From Polyangia bacterium (GTDB taxonomy: Bacteria; Myxococcota_A; Polyangia; Nannocystales; Nannocystaceae): a stretch of DNA of 57,195 bases. The stretch spans positions 1 through 57,195 of the forward strand of contig JAUHWG010000045.1 in assembly GCA_030424595.1 (NCBI GenBank), in the 5' to 3' direction. Position 1 is the stretch's first letter. Each line of letters opens with the position of its first letter. Under the pieces are notes generated by a model. That model was not told the DNA's origin. It did not search any database and saw nothing but the letters and a program-made list of their open reading frames with translations. Shown one piece after another: positions 34,901 through 43,874 of this stretch. The position numbers and the translations under genes are program-made.

Positions 34901-37900
34901 CGAGAAGGCGTGGAGACCCTGCACCGAGCGCCCCGCCCCCGCTGACGAGCGCCCCGCCCCCGCTGACGAGCGCCCCGTGGATCGCCTCGACATCGTCTGC
35001 TTCGGGCTCGCAGAGGTGGCGTACATGCCCGCCCTCGAGCACGGCGATCGGCACACCGTCGCGATAGGTCAGCCGATTGCCGAGAACCGCCGGTAGGCGG
35101 TCGCCCGGGGTGAGCACGCCGATCAGGTTGAGCGGATCGCTGGCGGCGACCGTCACCAGCCGCCCGCTCGACCCGCGACGTCGTCGCGAGCGGAGGAGCC
35201 CCACCGCCTCCGGCAGGGCGAAGTGCTCGCCGCCGGTCTCCGCACCGCTGACGAAGTAGCCGCCGCGGAGCTCACCGCGGGCCTCGAGGCGGCGGAGCAC
35301 CCGGAGAAGATCACGCCACCGCGGCATCGCCCGCTCGCGCGCCAGGAGCCCGCGAAAGACCACGCCGTAGCGCCGCATCAGCGCCCAGGCGCAGCGCTCG
35401 ACCGCGTCGTAGTCGACCCCCGAGAGCGAGTAACGACCGCCTCCGCGCGCCTCATCAGCGCCCTCGCCCTCGCCCTCGCCTTGGGCCTCCGCCGCGGACG
35501 AGCGGACGAGCGACCAGCGACCGGCGCGCTCCATCGGCCCAAAGCCCGGCCGCGGCGGTCGACCGCGCGAGCCCCTGCCCCGCCGTCGCGACTGCGCCTT
35601 GGCCCCGCCGACGAGCGCCCGGAGGCCGGCGAACCCATCGGAGGTGACGAGCCCGCGGGCGACGAGCTCCCCGAGGGCCCCCTCGGCCTGGGCCCGGAGG
35701 AGACGCCCCAGGGAGACGAGCTCCCCGAAGAAGAGCGCCCCTCGCCGCTCCAGGAGTCGGTAGAGCGCGAGCGCGTCGGCCGAGAGGTCCTCGACCGACG
35801 CCGCCGTCGGCGAGAGGCTCGCCCAAAGCTCCGCCTCCTCCCGCGGCAAGAGGGCGATCGGCGTCGACCTCACGGGGCCGTTGCCCCGCGACTTGCCGGC
35901 CGCTGACGGCGCTCCGAGGCGCGACCATACGACCTGTCCTGATAGACATATCGAGTCGAGAAACCCCGGCTCGTAGTCGGCTACGCGGGCGCTCAGGACC
36001 TCCGCCTCCCAGGCGGCCGCAGGCGCCTCAAAGCCCGCGAGCTGAGCGACGGTCCGGGCGAGCACCTCGGGCCCCCGCGCCCGCGGCTCGAGGTCAACGC
36101 CCTGCCACTCGAGGAGAAAGGCGATGAACTCCGCGGTGGTGACCGGAGCTATCTCCTGCCGCAGCCGATGGAGCGTGCCGCGGTGGATCCGGGCGAGGAG
36201 GCCGCGCTCGCACCACTCCTCGGCGCCGTCCAGCTCCGGAGAGAAGGTCCCGCGGAGGGCGAAGCCCTCGACCTCGAGGGCGATGAGCGCGGCGTCGATC
36301 GCCGCCTGCGGGAGGCCGAGCGAGGCGGCGAGGCGACCGGCCTGGACCGGGCCCAGGCCCTCGAGGCGACCGCGGACCAGCTCGACCAGCGCAGGCTCCG
36401 GCTCCCAGCTCCGGTCCAGCGCCGCCGGAGGCTCGACCGGCGGCGCGAGGAGGATCCCTTCGCCGAGCGCAGCCCGTAGCTGCGGCAGGCGCTCGGCGGC
36501 GATCCAGAGGCGGGACCCGCTCGGGCTGCGGAGCTCGGCCGCCCGCCGAGCGACCGTCAAACCTTCGAGGAGCTCGCGCCAGCCCCCACCGTCACGACGC
36601 CGTCCGGCGTCGCCTTCCTCTTCGGTCAGGTAGCCGAGCCAGCACAGCGCGTCGTGCAGCTCGTCGGCGTCGTCCACCCGCGGCCAGACCTGGGCCCGGA
36701 CCTCGGCGATGACCTTGGCGTCGAGGGCCCCGAGCGCCTGCGCGTCCTCCCCCGCCAGCGAGCGCCGCAGGTACACCGCCTGGGTCCGCCGCTCCTCCAG
36801 CGGCGCGTCGTCGAGGAACGCGTAGGGCCGCGCCGTCAGGACCTCGTGGGCCAGCGGCGAGGGCTCCGGCAGCTCGATCGCGTGGAGCTTCTTCTGACCG
36901 CCGGTGATCCCCTCGATCAGCGCGAGAAAGCCGTCGACGTCCATCGCCTCGGTCAGACAGTCGTCGATCGTCTGGGCCACCAGCGGGTGGTCTGGGATCT
37001 CCCGATCGCCGGCGATGTTCTCGAGACAGGCCCCCTGGTCCGGGAAGACCACCCCCGCCAGATCCTCGGCGATCATCCGCTGGATCGGCGGCGGAACCTT
37101 CTTGCCGCCCCGTCGCCGCGGCACCGCCAGCGAGCGGCTGGTGTTCCAGCGCCAGCGGACGGTGAACATCGGCGCGTCGAGGAGCGCCTGGACGAGGATG
37201 TCGCGGACGCCTTCGCCGCGGAGAAAGTCGAAGACGTCGGTGATCGGGAAGGAGTGGACCGCGCCCAGGGAGATGACGATCGCGTCGTCGGTCGCCGCCG
37301 CCTGCAGCTCAAAGTTGAAGGACCGGCAAAAGCGCTTGCGCAGGGCCAGGCCCCAGGCGCGGTTGATCCGCGAGCCGAAGGGCGAGTGAATCACGAGCTG
37401 CATCCCGCCGCTCTCGTCGAAGAAGCGCTCGACGACGATCGTCTCCTGGGTCGGCATCGCCCCGAGCGCGCTCTGGGCCGCGCCGAGATAGTCCGTCACC
37501 TGCTGCGCCGCCTCGGGACAGATCGCGACCTCCTCGGCGAGCCAGGCCGCCGCGCCCTGCCTGCCGCCCTCGTCGATCCGGCGGCCGACATCGCCGCGGA
37601 GGTCGGCGACCGCCGCCGAGAGCTCGGCGGTCCGCCCCGGCGCCTCGCCGAGCCAAAAGGGCATCGTCGGCGGCTGGCCGGCGGCGTCCTCGACCCGGAT
37701 CCGCCCCGGCTCGACCTTGAGGATCCGCCAGGCCGTCGCCCCGAGCTGGAAGACGTCCCCGGCCATGCTCTCGACCGCGAAGTCCTCGTGCACCGAGCCG
37801 ACGATCGCCCCGGCAGGCTCGCGGACGACGTCGTAGTCGGCGGTGTCGGGGATGGCTCCGCCGTTTTGCATCGCCGTGATCCCGGCCGAGCGACGGCCGC

Positions 37901-39362
37901 GGATCTGAGCGTGGACCTGGTCGCGGTGGATCAGCGCCGCCCGTCGGCCTCGCCGCGTCGAGAAGCCGTCGGCGAGCATCGTCAGCACCTCCTCAAAGCG
38001 CCCGCGCTCGAGCTCGGCGTAGGGCGCCGCGCTGCGGACCAGCGAGAAGAGCCTGTCCTCGTCGTACTCGTCGGTCGCCGACATCGCGACGATCTGCTGG
38101 GCCAAGATGTCGAGCGGCGCGACCGGGATGATCAGCCTGTCGAGCTCCCCCCGCGCGAGCGCCCGGAGCAGCGCCGCGCACTCGATGAGGTCATCGCGGG
38201 TGGTCGGGAAGATCCGCCCCTTCGGGATCTCGCCGACGCGGTGCCCGGAGCGGCCGACCCGCTGGAGAAAGCCCGAGATCGAGCGCGGAGAGCCGATCTG
38301 ACAGACGAGGTCGACGGTGCCTATGTCGATCCCGAGCTCCAACGAGGCGGTCGCGACCAGGACCTGGAGCTCGCCCGCCTTGAGCCGCTGCTCCGCCCGC
38401 AGGCGCTGCTCCTTGCTGAGCGATCCGTGATGGGCCGCGACCGCCGTCTTGCCCAGGCGATCGCCGAGATGCCGGGCGACCCGCTCGGCGAGGCGCCGGC
38501 TGTTGACGAAGATCAGCGTCGTCCGGTGCTCTCGGCTGAGCTCCGCCATCCGGTCGAAGAGCTCGTCCCACTGGGTCTTGGCGATCACCGCCTCCAGGAG
38601 CGAGGGCGGGAGCTCGATCGCCAGGTCGAGGGTCCGACGCGAGCCGTGATCGACGACCGTGCACTCCCCCCCGGTCCCCGCGAGGAAGCGAGCGACCGCC
38701 TCGATCGGCCGCTGCGTCGCGGAGAGCCCGATCCGCTGGAGCGACTTGCCGCTCTCGGCGACCAGGGCCCGCAGGCGCTCGATCGTCAGGGCCAGGTGGG
38801 AGCCGCGCTTGCTGCCGACCACCGCGTGGATCTCGTCGACGATGACGACCTCGACCTCGGCCAGCATCCGTCGACCGCCGGCGGAGGTCAGGAGGATGTA
38901 GAGCGACTCCGGCGTGGTGACGAAGAGGTGCGGCGGATGCTTGACCATCCGCGCCCGCGCCGAGCTGGGAGTGTCGCCGGTGCGCACCGCCGTCGTGATC
39001 GCCGGCGGGTCCAGGCCCAGGCGGGCGAGCTCCTCGGTGATCCCGGCCAACGGCGCCTGGAGGTTGCGCTCGATGTCGTTGCTCAGGGCCTTTAGCGGCG
39101 AGATATAGACCACCCGCGTGGTCGGCCGCAGCGTCCCCTCGAGGCCGTCGCGGACGAGACCGTCGATCGCCGCGAGGAACGCTGCGAGGGTCTTTCCAGA
39201 GCCCGTCGGCGCGGCGATGAGGGTATGACGACCGGCGACGATCGACGGCCACCCCTCCCGCTGCGGCGAGGTCGGCTCGCCGAAGGTGCGGCGAAACCAA
39301 CCGGCGACGGCCGGGTGAAAGGCGTCGAGAACCGAGACTGGGGGCGTCGGCGCGTCGGGCAT
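34887..39362 (-). CDS. lhr: Lhr-type ATP-dependent DNA helicase
   Basis: 1491 aa, close to the usual size of full-length Lhr. Superfamily 2 motifs are in order: Q-motif region SPQREGWP, Walker A APTGSGKTLAAF, VVYISPLKALSNDIERNL, DEIH in VVIVDEIHAVVGSKRG, SATQRP, FVNSRRLAERVARHL, HHGSLSKEQR and QRVGRSGHRVGE. The large C-terminal winged-helix and Lhr-specific domains follow. Lhr acts in DNA repair and stress responses. The last 35 residues (VSGGGAL repeated) come from a 21-bp tandem repeat and run into the end of the LRR gene, so the native C-terminus may have been extended. Confidence 0.95.
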   Translation of the reverse strand: MPDAPTPPVSVLDAFHPAVAGWFRRTFGEPTSPQREGWPSIVAGRHTLIAAPTGSGKTLAAFLAAIDGLVRDGLEGTLRPTTRVVYISPLKALSNDIERNLQAPLAGITEELARLGLDPPAITTAVRTGDTPSSARARMVKHPPHLFVTTPESLYILLTSAGGRRMLAEVEVVIVDEIHAVVGSKRGSHLALTIERLRALVAESGKSLQRIGLSATQRPIEAVARFLAGTGGECTVVDHGSRRTLDLAIELPPSLLEAVIAKTQWDELFDRMAELSREHRTTLIFVNSRRLAERVARHLGDRLGKTAVAAHHGSLSKEQRLRAEQRLKAGELQVLVATASLELGIDIGTVDLVCQIGSPRSISGFLQRVGRSGHRVGEIPKGRIFPTTRDDLIECAALLRALARGELDRLIIPVAPLDILAQQIVAMSATDEYDEDRLFSLVRSAAPYAELERGRFEEVLTMLADGFSTRRGRRAALIHRDQVHAQIRGRRSAGITAMQNGGAIPDTADYDVVREPAGAIVGSVHEDFAVESMAGDVFQLGATAWRILKVEPGRIRVEDAAGQPPTMPFWLGEAPGRTAELSAAVADLRGDVGRRIDEGGRQGAAAWLAEEVAICPEAAQQVTDYLGAAQSALGAMPTQETIVVERFFDESGGMQLVIHSPFGSRINRAWGLALRKRFCRSFNFELQAAATDDAIVISLGAVHSFPITDVFDFLRGEGVRDILVQALLDAPMFTVRWRWNTSRSLAVPRRRGGKKVPPPIQRMIAEDLAGVVFPDQGACLENIAGDREIPDHPLVAQTIDDCLTEAMDVDGFLALIEGITGGQKKLHAIELPEPSPLAHEVLTARPYAFLDDAPLEERRTQAVYLRRSLAGEDAQALGALDAKVIAEVRAQVWPRVDDADELHDALCWLGYLTEEEGDAGRRRDGGGWRELLEGLTVARRAAELRSPSGSRLWIAAERLPQLRAALGEGILLAPPVEPPAALDRSWEPEPALVELVRGRLEGLGPVQAGRLAASLGLPQAAIDAALIALEVEGFALRGTFSPELDGAEEWCERGLLARIHRGTLHRLRQEIAPVTTAEFIAFLLEWQGVDLEPRARGPEVLARTVAQLAGFEAPAAAWEAEVLSARVADYEPGFLDSICLSGQVVWSRLGAPSAAGKSRGNGPVRSTPIALLPREEAELWASLSPTAASVEDLSADALALYRLLERRGALFFGELVSLGRLLRAQAEGALGELVARGLVTSDGFAGLRALVGGAKAQSRRRGRGSRGRPPRPGFGPMERAGRWSLVRSSAAEAQGEGEGEGADEARGGGRYSLSGVDYDAVERCAWALMRRYGVVFRGLLARERAMPRWRDLLRVLRRLEARGELRGGYFVSGAETGGEHFALPEAVGLLRSRRRRGSSGRLVTVAASDPLNLIGVLTPGDRLPAVLGNRLTYRDGVPIAVLEGGHVRHLCEPEADDVEAIHGALVSGGGALVSGGGALGAGSPRLLVSGG
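34926..34976 (-). repeat. 21-bp tandem repeat in the helicase tail
   Basis: Two full copies and one partial copy; the unit starts GAGCGCCCCGCCCCC on the plus strand. Read on the minus strand it encodes the VSGGGAL repeats at the helicase C-terminus. Confidence 0.8.
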
Positions 39363-39699
39363 CGCAGCCGTCGACGGTAGCGCCCTTCTCAGCGCGCGTG
39401 TAACGCCACGTAGGACGCCGAGCGCAGATCGACCGCCCCTTGCGGGCCGATGGAGACCCTCGCCGAGCCTCCTCGAAGACGATCAGCCCCTCACAGCACA
39501 GCTGCGATCCGACCTCGACCCGTCGAGCTCTCCTGCCAGCTCCTGCCAGCTCCTGCCAGCTCCTGCCAGCTCATCCGCGACCAACTCCCTCGGCCGTCCG
39601 CCGGCCCATGCACGACGGACAGAAGCGGCGTCCCTTGCATGGGAAGGGCGCGGCCGACGATCGCGGCGCGAGAGCACACGCGACGTTCGCCACAGCCTC
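39363..39699. other. 337-bp intergenic region
   Basis: Upstream of the helicase gene and downstream of the DUF4336-type gene, so it should hold the helicase promoter. The only clear structure is the 10-bp tandem repeat at 39531-39570. No gene-like frame. Confidence 0.5.
39531..39570. repeat. 10-bp tandem repeat, 4 copies
   Basis: TCCTGCCAGC repeated four times exactly, followed by a decayed TCATCC. Confidence 0.9.
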
Positions 39700-40476
39700 C
39701 TAGCTGCCGCTGCCGACGAGCCAGCGAAAGTGGTGACGGAGCGCTGCGACGCCGCCGTCGATCACGATCTCGCCGTGGGCCATGACGATGTTGCGGGGCC
39801 CCCAGGCGACGACGCGCTCGAAGGAGTCGCGAGCGCGGCCGCGGCGGATGAACGAGAGGCGGAAGTCGAGCGGAGCCATGCCGTCGGGGGCGACGATCCC
39901 GGCGACGCGAGCGAGACCGCCAAACCACCCGCTCAGGGTCTCGGCGCTGAAGTTCTCGATCAGGTCGGCGACGATCAGCGTAGCCGTCGGCCGGTGGAAG
40001 AAGACGACCTCCTCGAGCACGACGCTGCCGGCGAAGACGCACTGCTCGATCACGCCGGCCCAGGCCGGATCCGGCGCGTCGCCGAGCTCTGCGTCGAAGG
40101 CGAGCGCGGGGCGTCGCTTGCGGAGGCCGGGCGAGGCGTGGAGGCGCGCGCTCGGGTAGGCCTCTTTCCACGGGCCGAGCGAGAGGTGGTGGATCTTGTT
40201 CGGGCTGACCAGGTGGGCGACCGGGCCTAGCCCGTCGATCCACGCCTGGATCGCGTCGTCGAGGGTGACCGGCGACCACACCCAGAGCCCCCCGTCGGGG
40301 AGGCGAACGACGACCATCCGCGTCGGATAGGGCGCGCCGTAGAACGAGACGGTCGGGCCCTCGACGGTGTAGAGGTCGGGGCCGAGGCTGCGCACGCGGA
40401 GCTCGTCGGAGGCGGACACGAGCGCCATCATCCCGTATCGGCGAAGAGGCGACAACGTGTCGAGCGCACGCTTCAC
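39700..40476 (-). CDS. DUF4336-type metallo-beta-lactamase-fold protein
   Basis: 258 aa from GTG 40476 (ATG 40431 also fits). Features seen: LYTVEGPTVSFYGAPYPTRMVVVRLPDGGLWVWSP at the start of the fold, SPNKIHHLSLGPWKEAYPSARLHASPGL in the middle, and NIVMAHGEIV near the end. This arrangement is that of DUF4336 proteins, which have a metallo-beta-lactamase-like fold with an incomplete HxHxDH motif (here IHHL). No signal peptide. Reaction unknown. Confidence 0.75.
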   Translation of the reverse strand: MKRALDTLSPLRRYGMMALVSASDELRVRSLGPDLYTVEGPTVSFYGAPYPTRMVVVRLPDGGLWVWSPVTLDDAIQAWIDGLGPVAHLVSPNKIHHLSLGPWKEAYPSARLHASPGLRKRRPALAFDAELGDAPDPAWAGVIEQCVFAGSVVLEEVVFFHRPTATLIVADLIENFSAETLSGWFGGLARVAGIVAPDGMAPLDFRLSFIRRGRARDSFERVVAWGPRNIVMAHGEIVIDGGVAALRHHFRWLVGSGS

Positions 40477-40671
40477 ACCGCCTCGCAGCTGCGTCGACGA
40501 GCCGCGGCGGTCCCCTCCCCCCTCCGCTCATCGACTCGACGTGGACCTGCCGTAAGCTGAAGACCGAGTAGACGTCCTACTTCGCCCCTTCGAGGTTCGG
40601 ACCACGGGTTTGGGGGTCGTCGGCGTCGTGACCAGCGGCGGCGAGGAGGTCGTGCACGCGGGCGAGGGCCG

Positions 40672-41097
40672 TCATCCGCTCGGGCAAGCCGCGTCGCGGA
40701 GGTAGATGAACCCGAGCACAGAAAGCCCGAGCCCGAGCACGACCGCGGGCGAGAGCCCGAAGCGCCACGAGGCGTAGAGGAGCACCGCGAGGAGCGCGGG
40801 GGCCATCCACCGACGCCCCTCCTCGTCGACCCGCAGCCGCCACGCGAGCGCCCCGCCGATGAGAGCGAACCACACCATCCCGCCGACGGCGCCGAGCTCG
40901 ATCGCCGCAGGGTCGAGGTCCATATCGACGATCCGCACCAGGAGCTGATCCGAGACCGCGTAGGCCCTGTCGATCAGGGCGATCGGCACCAGCGCCGCGC
41001 CCCACCCCAAGAGCCGAACACCTCGGCGCAGAGCGGCCTCGCGCTCACGCTCGACGACCGCGTCGAGACCGCTGCGCGCCTGCACTCTCCTCTCCAT
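40672..41097 (-). CDS. small hypothetical membrane protein
   Basis: 141 aa from ATG 41097 (TTG two codons earlier is open). Four hydrophobic segments: LLGWGAALVPIALI, LGAVGGMVWFALIGGALAW, MAPALLAVLLYASW and AVVLGLGLSVLGFIYL, after a charged 28-residue cytosolic head. No known motif. The 195 bp downstream and the roughly 240 bp upstream hold no other gene. Confidence 0.65.
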   Translation of the reverse strand: MERRVQARSGLDAVVEREREAALRRGVRLLGWGAALVPIALIDRAYAVSDQLLVRIVDMDLDPAAIELGAVGGMVWFALIGGALAWRLRVDEEGRRWMAPALLAVLLYASWRFGLSPAVVLGLGLSVLGFIYLRDAACPSG

Positions 41098-41271
41098 CGT
41101 CAACCACCATGCACCGACAACGGAGGGCTGGCCACCCTCAGAGGACGCCGCTGCACACGAGCCCCCAAGCGCTGCCTGTGCGGTGCAGGCCTCGACAACG
41201 CGGTCTCGCCACGATCACGCGACCCTGAGCGCAAGAGCGCCGCGACGCCTCTCGGGGGCCAGGAACAGCGA

Positions 41272-41299
41272 CGGCCGCCCCGGGATCCCGAGACGGCCG
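41272..41299 (-). terminator. hairpin downstream of the LTD lipoprotein gene
   Basis: On the minus strand CGGCCGTCTCGGGA pairs with TCCCGGGGCGGCCG: 14 pairs including two G-U, centred on GGATCC. It lies 45 bp past the stop codon. Confidence 0.6.
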
Positions 41300-41343
41300 C
41301 CCTCGCGCCGACCCTGCGGGCCGGTATCGCGAGACCTACGCGA

Positions 41344-42939
41344 TCAGAGCTCCTGGCACTCCGCCTCGTTGCTCGATCCGGGCGAGCCGAACTCGTCGAT
41401 GTTGTTCGGGTTGTCGAAGAGCACCGTCGAGAAGCACCAGTTGTTGATGTCGTCGTTGGCCGTCCCGTCGAGCTGATCGGGCTTGAGGTGGAACGAGATC
41501 CCGGTGTCGCCCGGGAGGGCGAGGTACTTGGCGGTCGAGTCGAGGATCCCGTTGCCGTTGCGGAGCACGACCTGGTCGTCGCCCGAGTTGTTGAAGGGCG
41601 GGTTGTCGCCGTAGTGGGCGTCCGCCGGCTTCGCGTAGGGCCACTCGTTGGGGGTCTTGCGCCCGAGCCAGGCGTAGCCGCCGGGGGTGAGGAGGACCTC
41701 GCCGAGGATCTCCCCCTGCTGGTTGGGGTTCTCGTTCTCGTCCTGGATGACGAGACCGTCGAGGTTCACGGCCTTGTCGCCGAGGTTGTGGACCTCGATC
41801 CACTCGCAGTCATCGTTGGCGCAGGACGGGTCCCACATGATCTCGGTGACGATCAGCCCCCCCGGCTGGACCTCGTCGATGCCGATGACCTCGAACTGCG
41901 GGGCCATGTACCCTTCGAGGTCACCGACCATCCGCGGCTCGATCTTGAAGTCGCCGAAGGCGTAGTGCAGCGGACCGGTGATCGCGGTGAAGGACGCGCC
42001 GACGCCGAAGAGCGGGAAGTCGGCGCCGTTGTCGTAGACGTTGTAGATCAGCTTGTCGATGAGGAGCTGATCGACCATGTCGCCGACCGCGAACTCGTCA
42101 AAGCCGGGCTCATCCTCGACGCCGAGGGGCTCCCCTTCGATCCGCACGAGAACACCCTCCCAGGGCTCGGCGGTCTCCGGCGAGCCGAGCACCGCGAGAT
42201 CGACCAGCTCCGGCGCCGGGAGGAGCCCCTTGTTGCCGGTCGCCGTGACCTCGCCGAGGCTCGCGTCGACCTCCGTGAGGCCCTCAAAGTCGCCGGTGAT
42301 CCCGACCAGGTCGACCTCGTCGCCGAGCTCGAGGCCGGAGATGTCCGGGCCCTTGTCGCCGACGTAGACCCAGACACCGCTGTACTCACCGCCGTCGGGC
42401 TCCTGGAGGAAGAGCCCCTCGGTCGCCTTCGCGGTGACGATCACGCCGAGGACGTTGACCTGCGTGTTGAGCGGGAGGAACTCGCCCTGGATGTCGTAGA
42501 TCGTGTCCTCCTCGACGCCGCCGGTGGTCCCGTCCGTCGTCGTCCCGTCCGTCGTCGTCCCGTCCGTCGTCGTCCCGTCCGTCGTCGTCCCGTCCGTCGT
42601 CGTCCCGTCCGTCGTCGTCCCGTCCGTCGTCGTCCCGTCCGTCGTCGTCCCGTCCGTCGTCGTCGTCGGGTCCGTCGTCGTCGTCGTCGGATCGCTGGTC
42701 ACCGAGGTCGTCGTCGTCGTCGGGTCCGTCGTCGTCGTCGTCGTCGCGGATGTGGTCTCGCCGGAGGTCGAGGTCGTCGGGTCCGTCGAGGTCGAGGTCG
42801 TCGAGGTCGAGGTCGACGTGTCGCCGGTCGAACTCGCGGTCTCCGAGACCACGGCGTCATCGCCACTGCACCCGGCGAAGCCGAGACCGGCGAGGAGGAG
42901 GAGAGAAGAGCTGCGGAGGAGGATCAAGCGCATGGACAT
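41344..42939 (-). CDS. linker lipoprotein with lamin-tail (LTD) domain
   Basis: 531 aa from ATG 42939, preceded by AAAGGTG. Lipobox FAGC followed by SGDD, then about 120 residues of Thr/Ser/Asp including nine TTTDG units. Residues 150-340 include IYDIQGEFLPLNTQVNVLGVIVTAK and VWVYVGDKG, resembling an OB-type domain seen beside extracellular nucleases. The last 150 residues are a lamin-tail domain: GLIVTEIMWDP, CEWIEVHNLGDKAVNLDGLVIQD, FNNSGDDQVVLRNGNG. LTDs mediate binding in secreted bacterial proteins. No nuclease catalytic domain is present. Confidence 0.88.
   Translation of the reverse strand: MSMRLILLRSSSLLLLAGLGFAGCSGDDAVVSETASSTGDTSTSTSTTSTSTDPTTSTSGETTSATTTTTTDPTTTTTSVTSDPTTTTTDPTTTTDGTTTDGTTTDGTTTDGTTTDGTTTDGTTTDGTTTDGTTTDGTTGGVEEDTIYDIQGEFLPLNTQVNVLGVIVTAKATEGLFLQEPDGGEYSGVWVYVGDKGPDISGLELGDEVDLVGITGDFEGLTEVDASLGEVTATGNKGLLPAPELVDLAVLGSPETAEPWEGVLVRIEGEPLGVEDEPGFDEFAVGDMVDQLLIDKLIYNVYDNGADFPLFGVGASFTAITGPLHYAFGDFKIEPRMVGDLEGYMAPQFEVIGIDEVQPGGLIVTEIMWDPSCANDDCEWIEVHNLGDKAVNLDGLVIQDENENPNQQGEILGEVLLTPGGYAWLGRKTPNEWPYAKPADAHYGDNPPFNNSGDDQVVLRNGNGILDSTAKYLALPGDTGISFHLKPDQLDGTANDDINNWCFSTVLFDNPNNIDEFGSPGSSNEAECQEL
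42531..42665 (-). repeat. 15-bp in-frame repeat encoding TTTDG, 9 copies
   Basis: Unit CGTCCGTCGTCGTCC on the plus strand, near-perfect over 135 bp, with CGTCGTC-rich degenerate flanks. In frame, so slippage would change only linker length. Confidence 0.92.
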
Positions 42940-43283
42940 CAAACACCTTTCGGGTCGTGGCCGCGCGAAACTAACGACCGCGCGCCGTCCGATTCAAGCG
43001 ATCCCGCGCGCTCCGCCGGTGGGTGCCAGGCCCCCCAGAGAGCTGCGCGCGAGATCGCACAAGTCGCCTGAGGAGCTCGAGAGGAGCTCGCTACGCCCAT
43101 CTCGCAGATCCCGCGTACGGCGTCAATGTCGCGTCCGGAGACGCCTGTGCGTCCCCTTCAGCCGCCGATCACGAATCCCGCGGAGATCCCCCGCCCTCCG
43201 GCCGCGACCCTCCGCCCCCGACCCTCCGCCCCCGAGGCGTGACCGCTGCGCCGACCTCCCGAGAGAGGCCCTCGTCGGAGCTA
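42940..43283. other. 344-bp region between the LTD lipoprotein gene and the tRNA elements
   Basis: Upstream region of the lipoprotein gene. Open frames across it give Arg/Pro-rich translations and are not convincing. No repeat or strong hairpin seen. Confidence 0.45.
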
Positions 43284-43351
43284 CAGGTCGCCAAGGAATC
43301 GAACCCTGCCCGCTGGATTTGGAGTCCTGCGGTCCCGCCAAGAAGCGACCT
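43284..43351 (-). tRNA. tRNA-Trp-like element (CCA anticodon), D arm missing
   Basis: 67 nt plus a G discriminator. The acceptor AGGTCGC/GCGACCT is perfect over 7 bp, the T arm is CAGGG-TTCGATT-CCTTG, and the anticodon loop CTCCAAA gives CCA (Trp). The anticodon stem has an A-A mismatch, and only 15 nt (TTCTTGGCGGGACCG) lie between acceptor and anticodon stem, with no foldable D arm. It could be a decayed tRNA-Trp or an unusual functional one. CCA is not encoded. Confidence 0.45.
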
Positions 43352-43423
43352 CTGTTCGTCATCTCTATCTTCACCACGTGCGGTTCGGGCCCGCGAACCC
43401 GCGGGCCACTCGCGACTCAGGCC

Positions 43424-43452
43424 GGCCCGACCGGTCCACGACCGGCCGGGCC
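43424..43452 (-). terminator. strong hairpin ending the serine tRNA array
   Basis: On the minus strand GGCCCGGCCGGTC and GACCGGTCGGGCC form a 13-bp stem (one G-U) with a GTG loop, 12 bp beyond the 3' end of tRNA-Ser(CGA). It separates the array from the Trp-like element. Confidence 0.65.
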
Positions 43453-43464
43453 CAGCGTTCATGA

Positions 43465-43555
43465 CGGAGGATGAGGGGATCGAACCCCCAAGGGCGCTTT
43501 ACGCCTCGCCCGAGCTCGAATCGGGTGCCGTCGCCGGCCTTCGGCTTGATCCTCC
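43465..43555 (-). tRNA. tRNA-Ser (anticodon CGA)
   Basis: Last of the array on the minus strand. Acceptor GGAGGAT/ATCCTCC, D stem GCCG/CGGC, anticodon arm CCCGA-TTCGAGC-TCGGG, long class II variable arm (GGCG-TAAAG-CGCC), T loop TTCGATC, G discriminator, no encoded CCA. Three nucleotides (CAA) replace the usual U8-N9 linker, so U8 is absent. Confidence 0.85.
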
Positions 43556-43651
43556 TTATTTTCATAACCATTGTCACGATCGAGTCATCATCACAGCATT
43601 CTCCAAGCTCCCACGATCAGCGCACTCTCGAGGCGCTGACGAGCGTCGATT

Positions 43652-43743
43652 CGGGGGGCGAGGGAGTCGAACCCTCAAGAGCGCTCTTATGCGCCTCGAC
43701 CGAGTTCAAATCGGCTGCAGTCGCCGGGTCTGCTTGGCCCCCC
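43652..43743 (-). tRNA. tRNA-Ser (anticodon TGA)
   Basis: Acceptor GGGGGGC/GCCCCCC, D stem GCAG/CTGC, anticodon loop TTTGAAC, long variable arm, T arm GAGGG-TTCGACT-CCCTC, G discriminator. Linker after the acceptor is CAA, again without U8. Reads UCA and probably other UCN codons. Confidence 0.85.
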
Positions 43744-43773
43744 AATGTTGTTGTTCGCAGAATGGACGATGGA

Positions 43774-43866
43774 CGGAGAGAGCGGGGATCGAACCCGCAA
43801 GGGCCTGTGAATGGCCTCGTCCGGTCTCCAACCGGATGCCGTCGCCTGCCGTCGGCTGGCCTCTCC
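43774..43866 (-). tRNA. tRNA-Ser (anticodon GGA)
   Basis: Acceptor GGAGAGG/TCTCTCC (one G-U), D stem GCCG/CGGC, anticodon arm TCCGG-TTGGAGA-CCGGA, variable arm stem GGCC/GGCC, T arm GCGGG-TTCGATC-CCCGC. Linker after the acceptor is CCA, without U8. Reads UCC and UCU. Confidence 0.85.
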
Positions 43867-43874
43867 AAGAGGTG

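Noticed and set aside
40477..40671. A minus-strand continuation of the small membrane protein (frame 40577-41005)
   Set aside because: The alternative frame is Arg/Gly-rich and overlaps the frame that has four clean hydrophobic helices.
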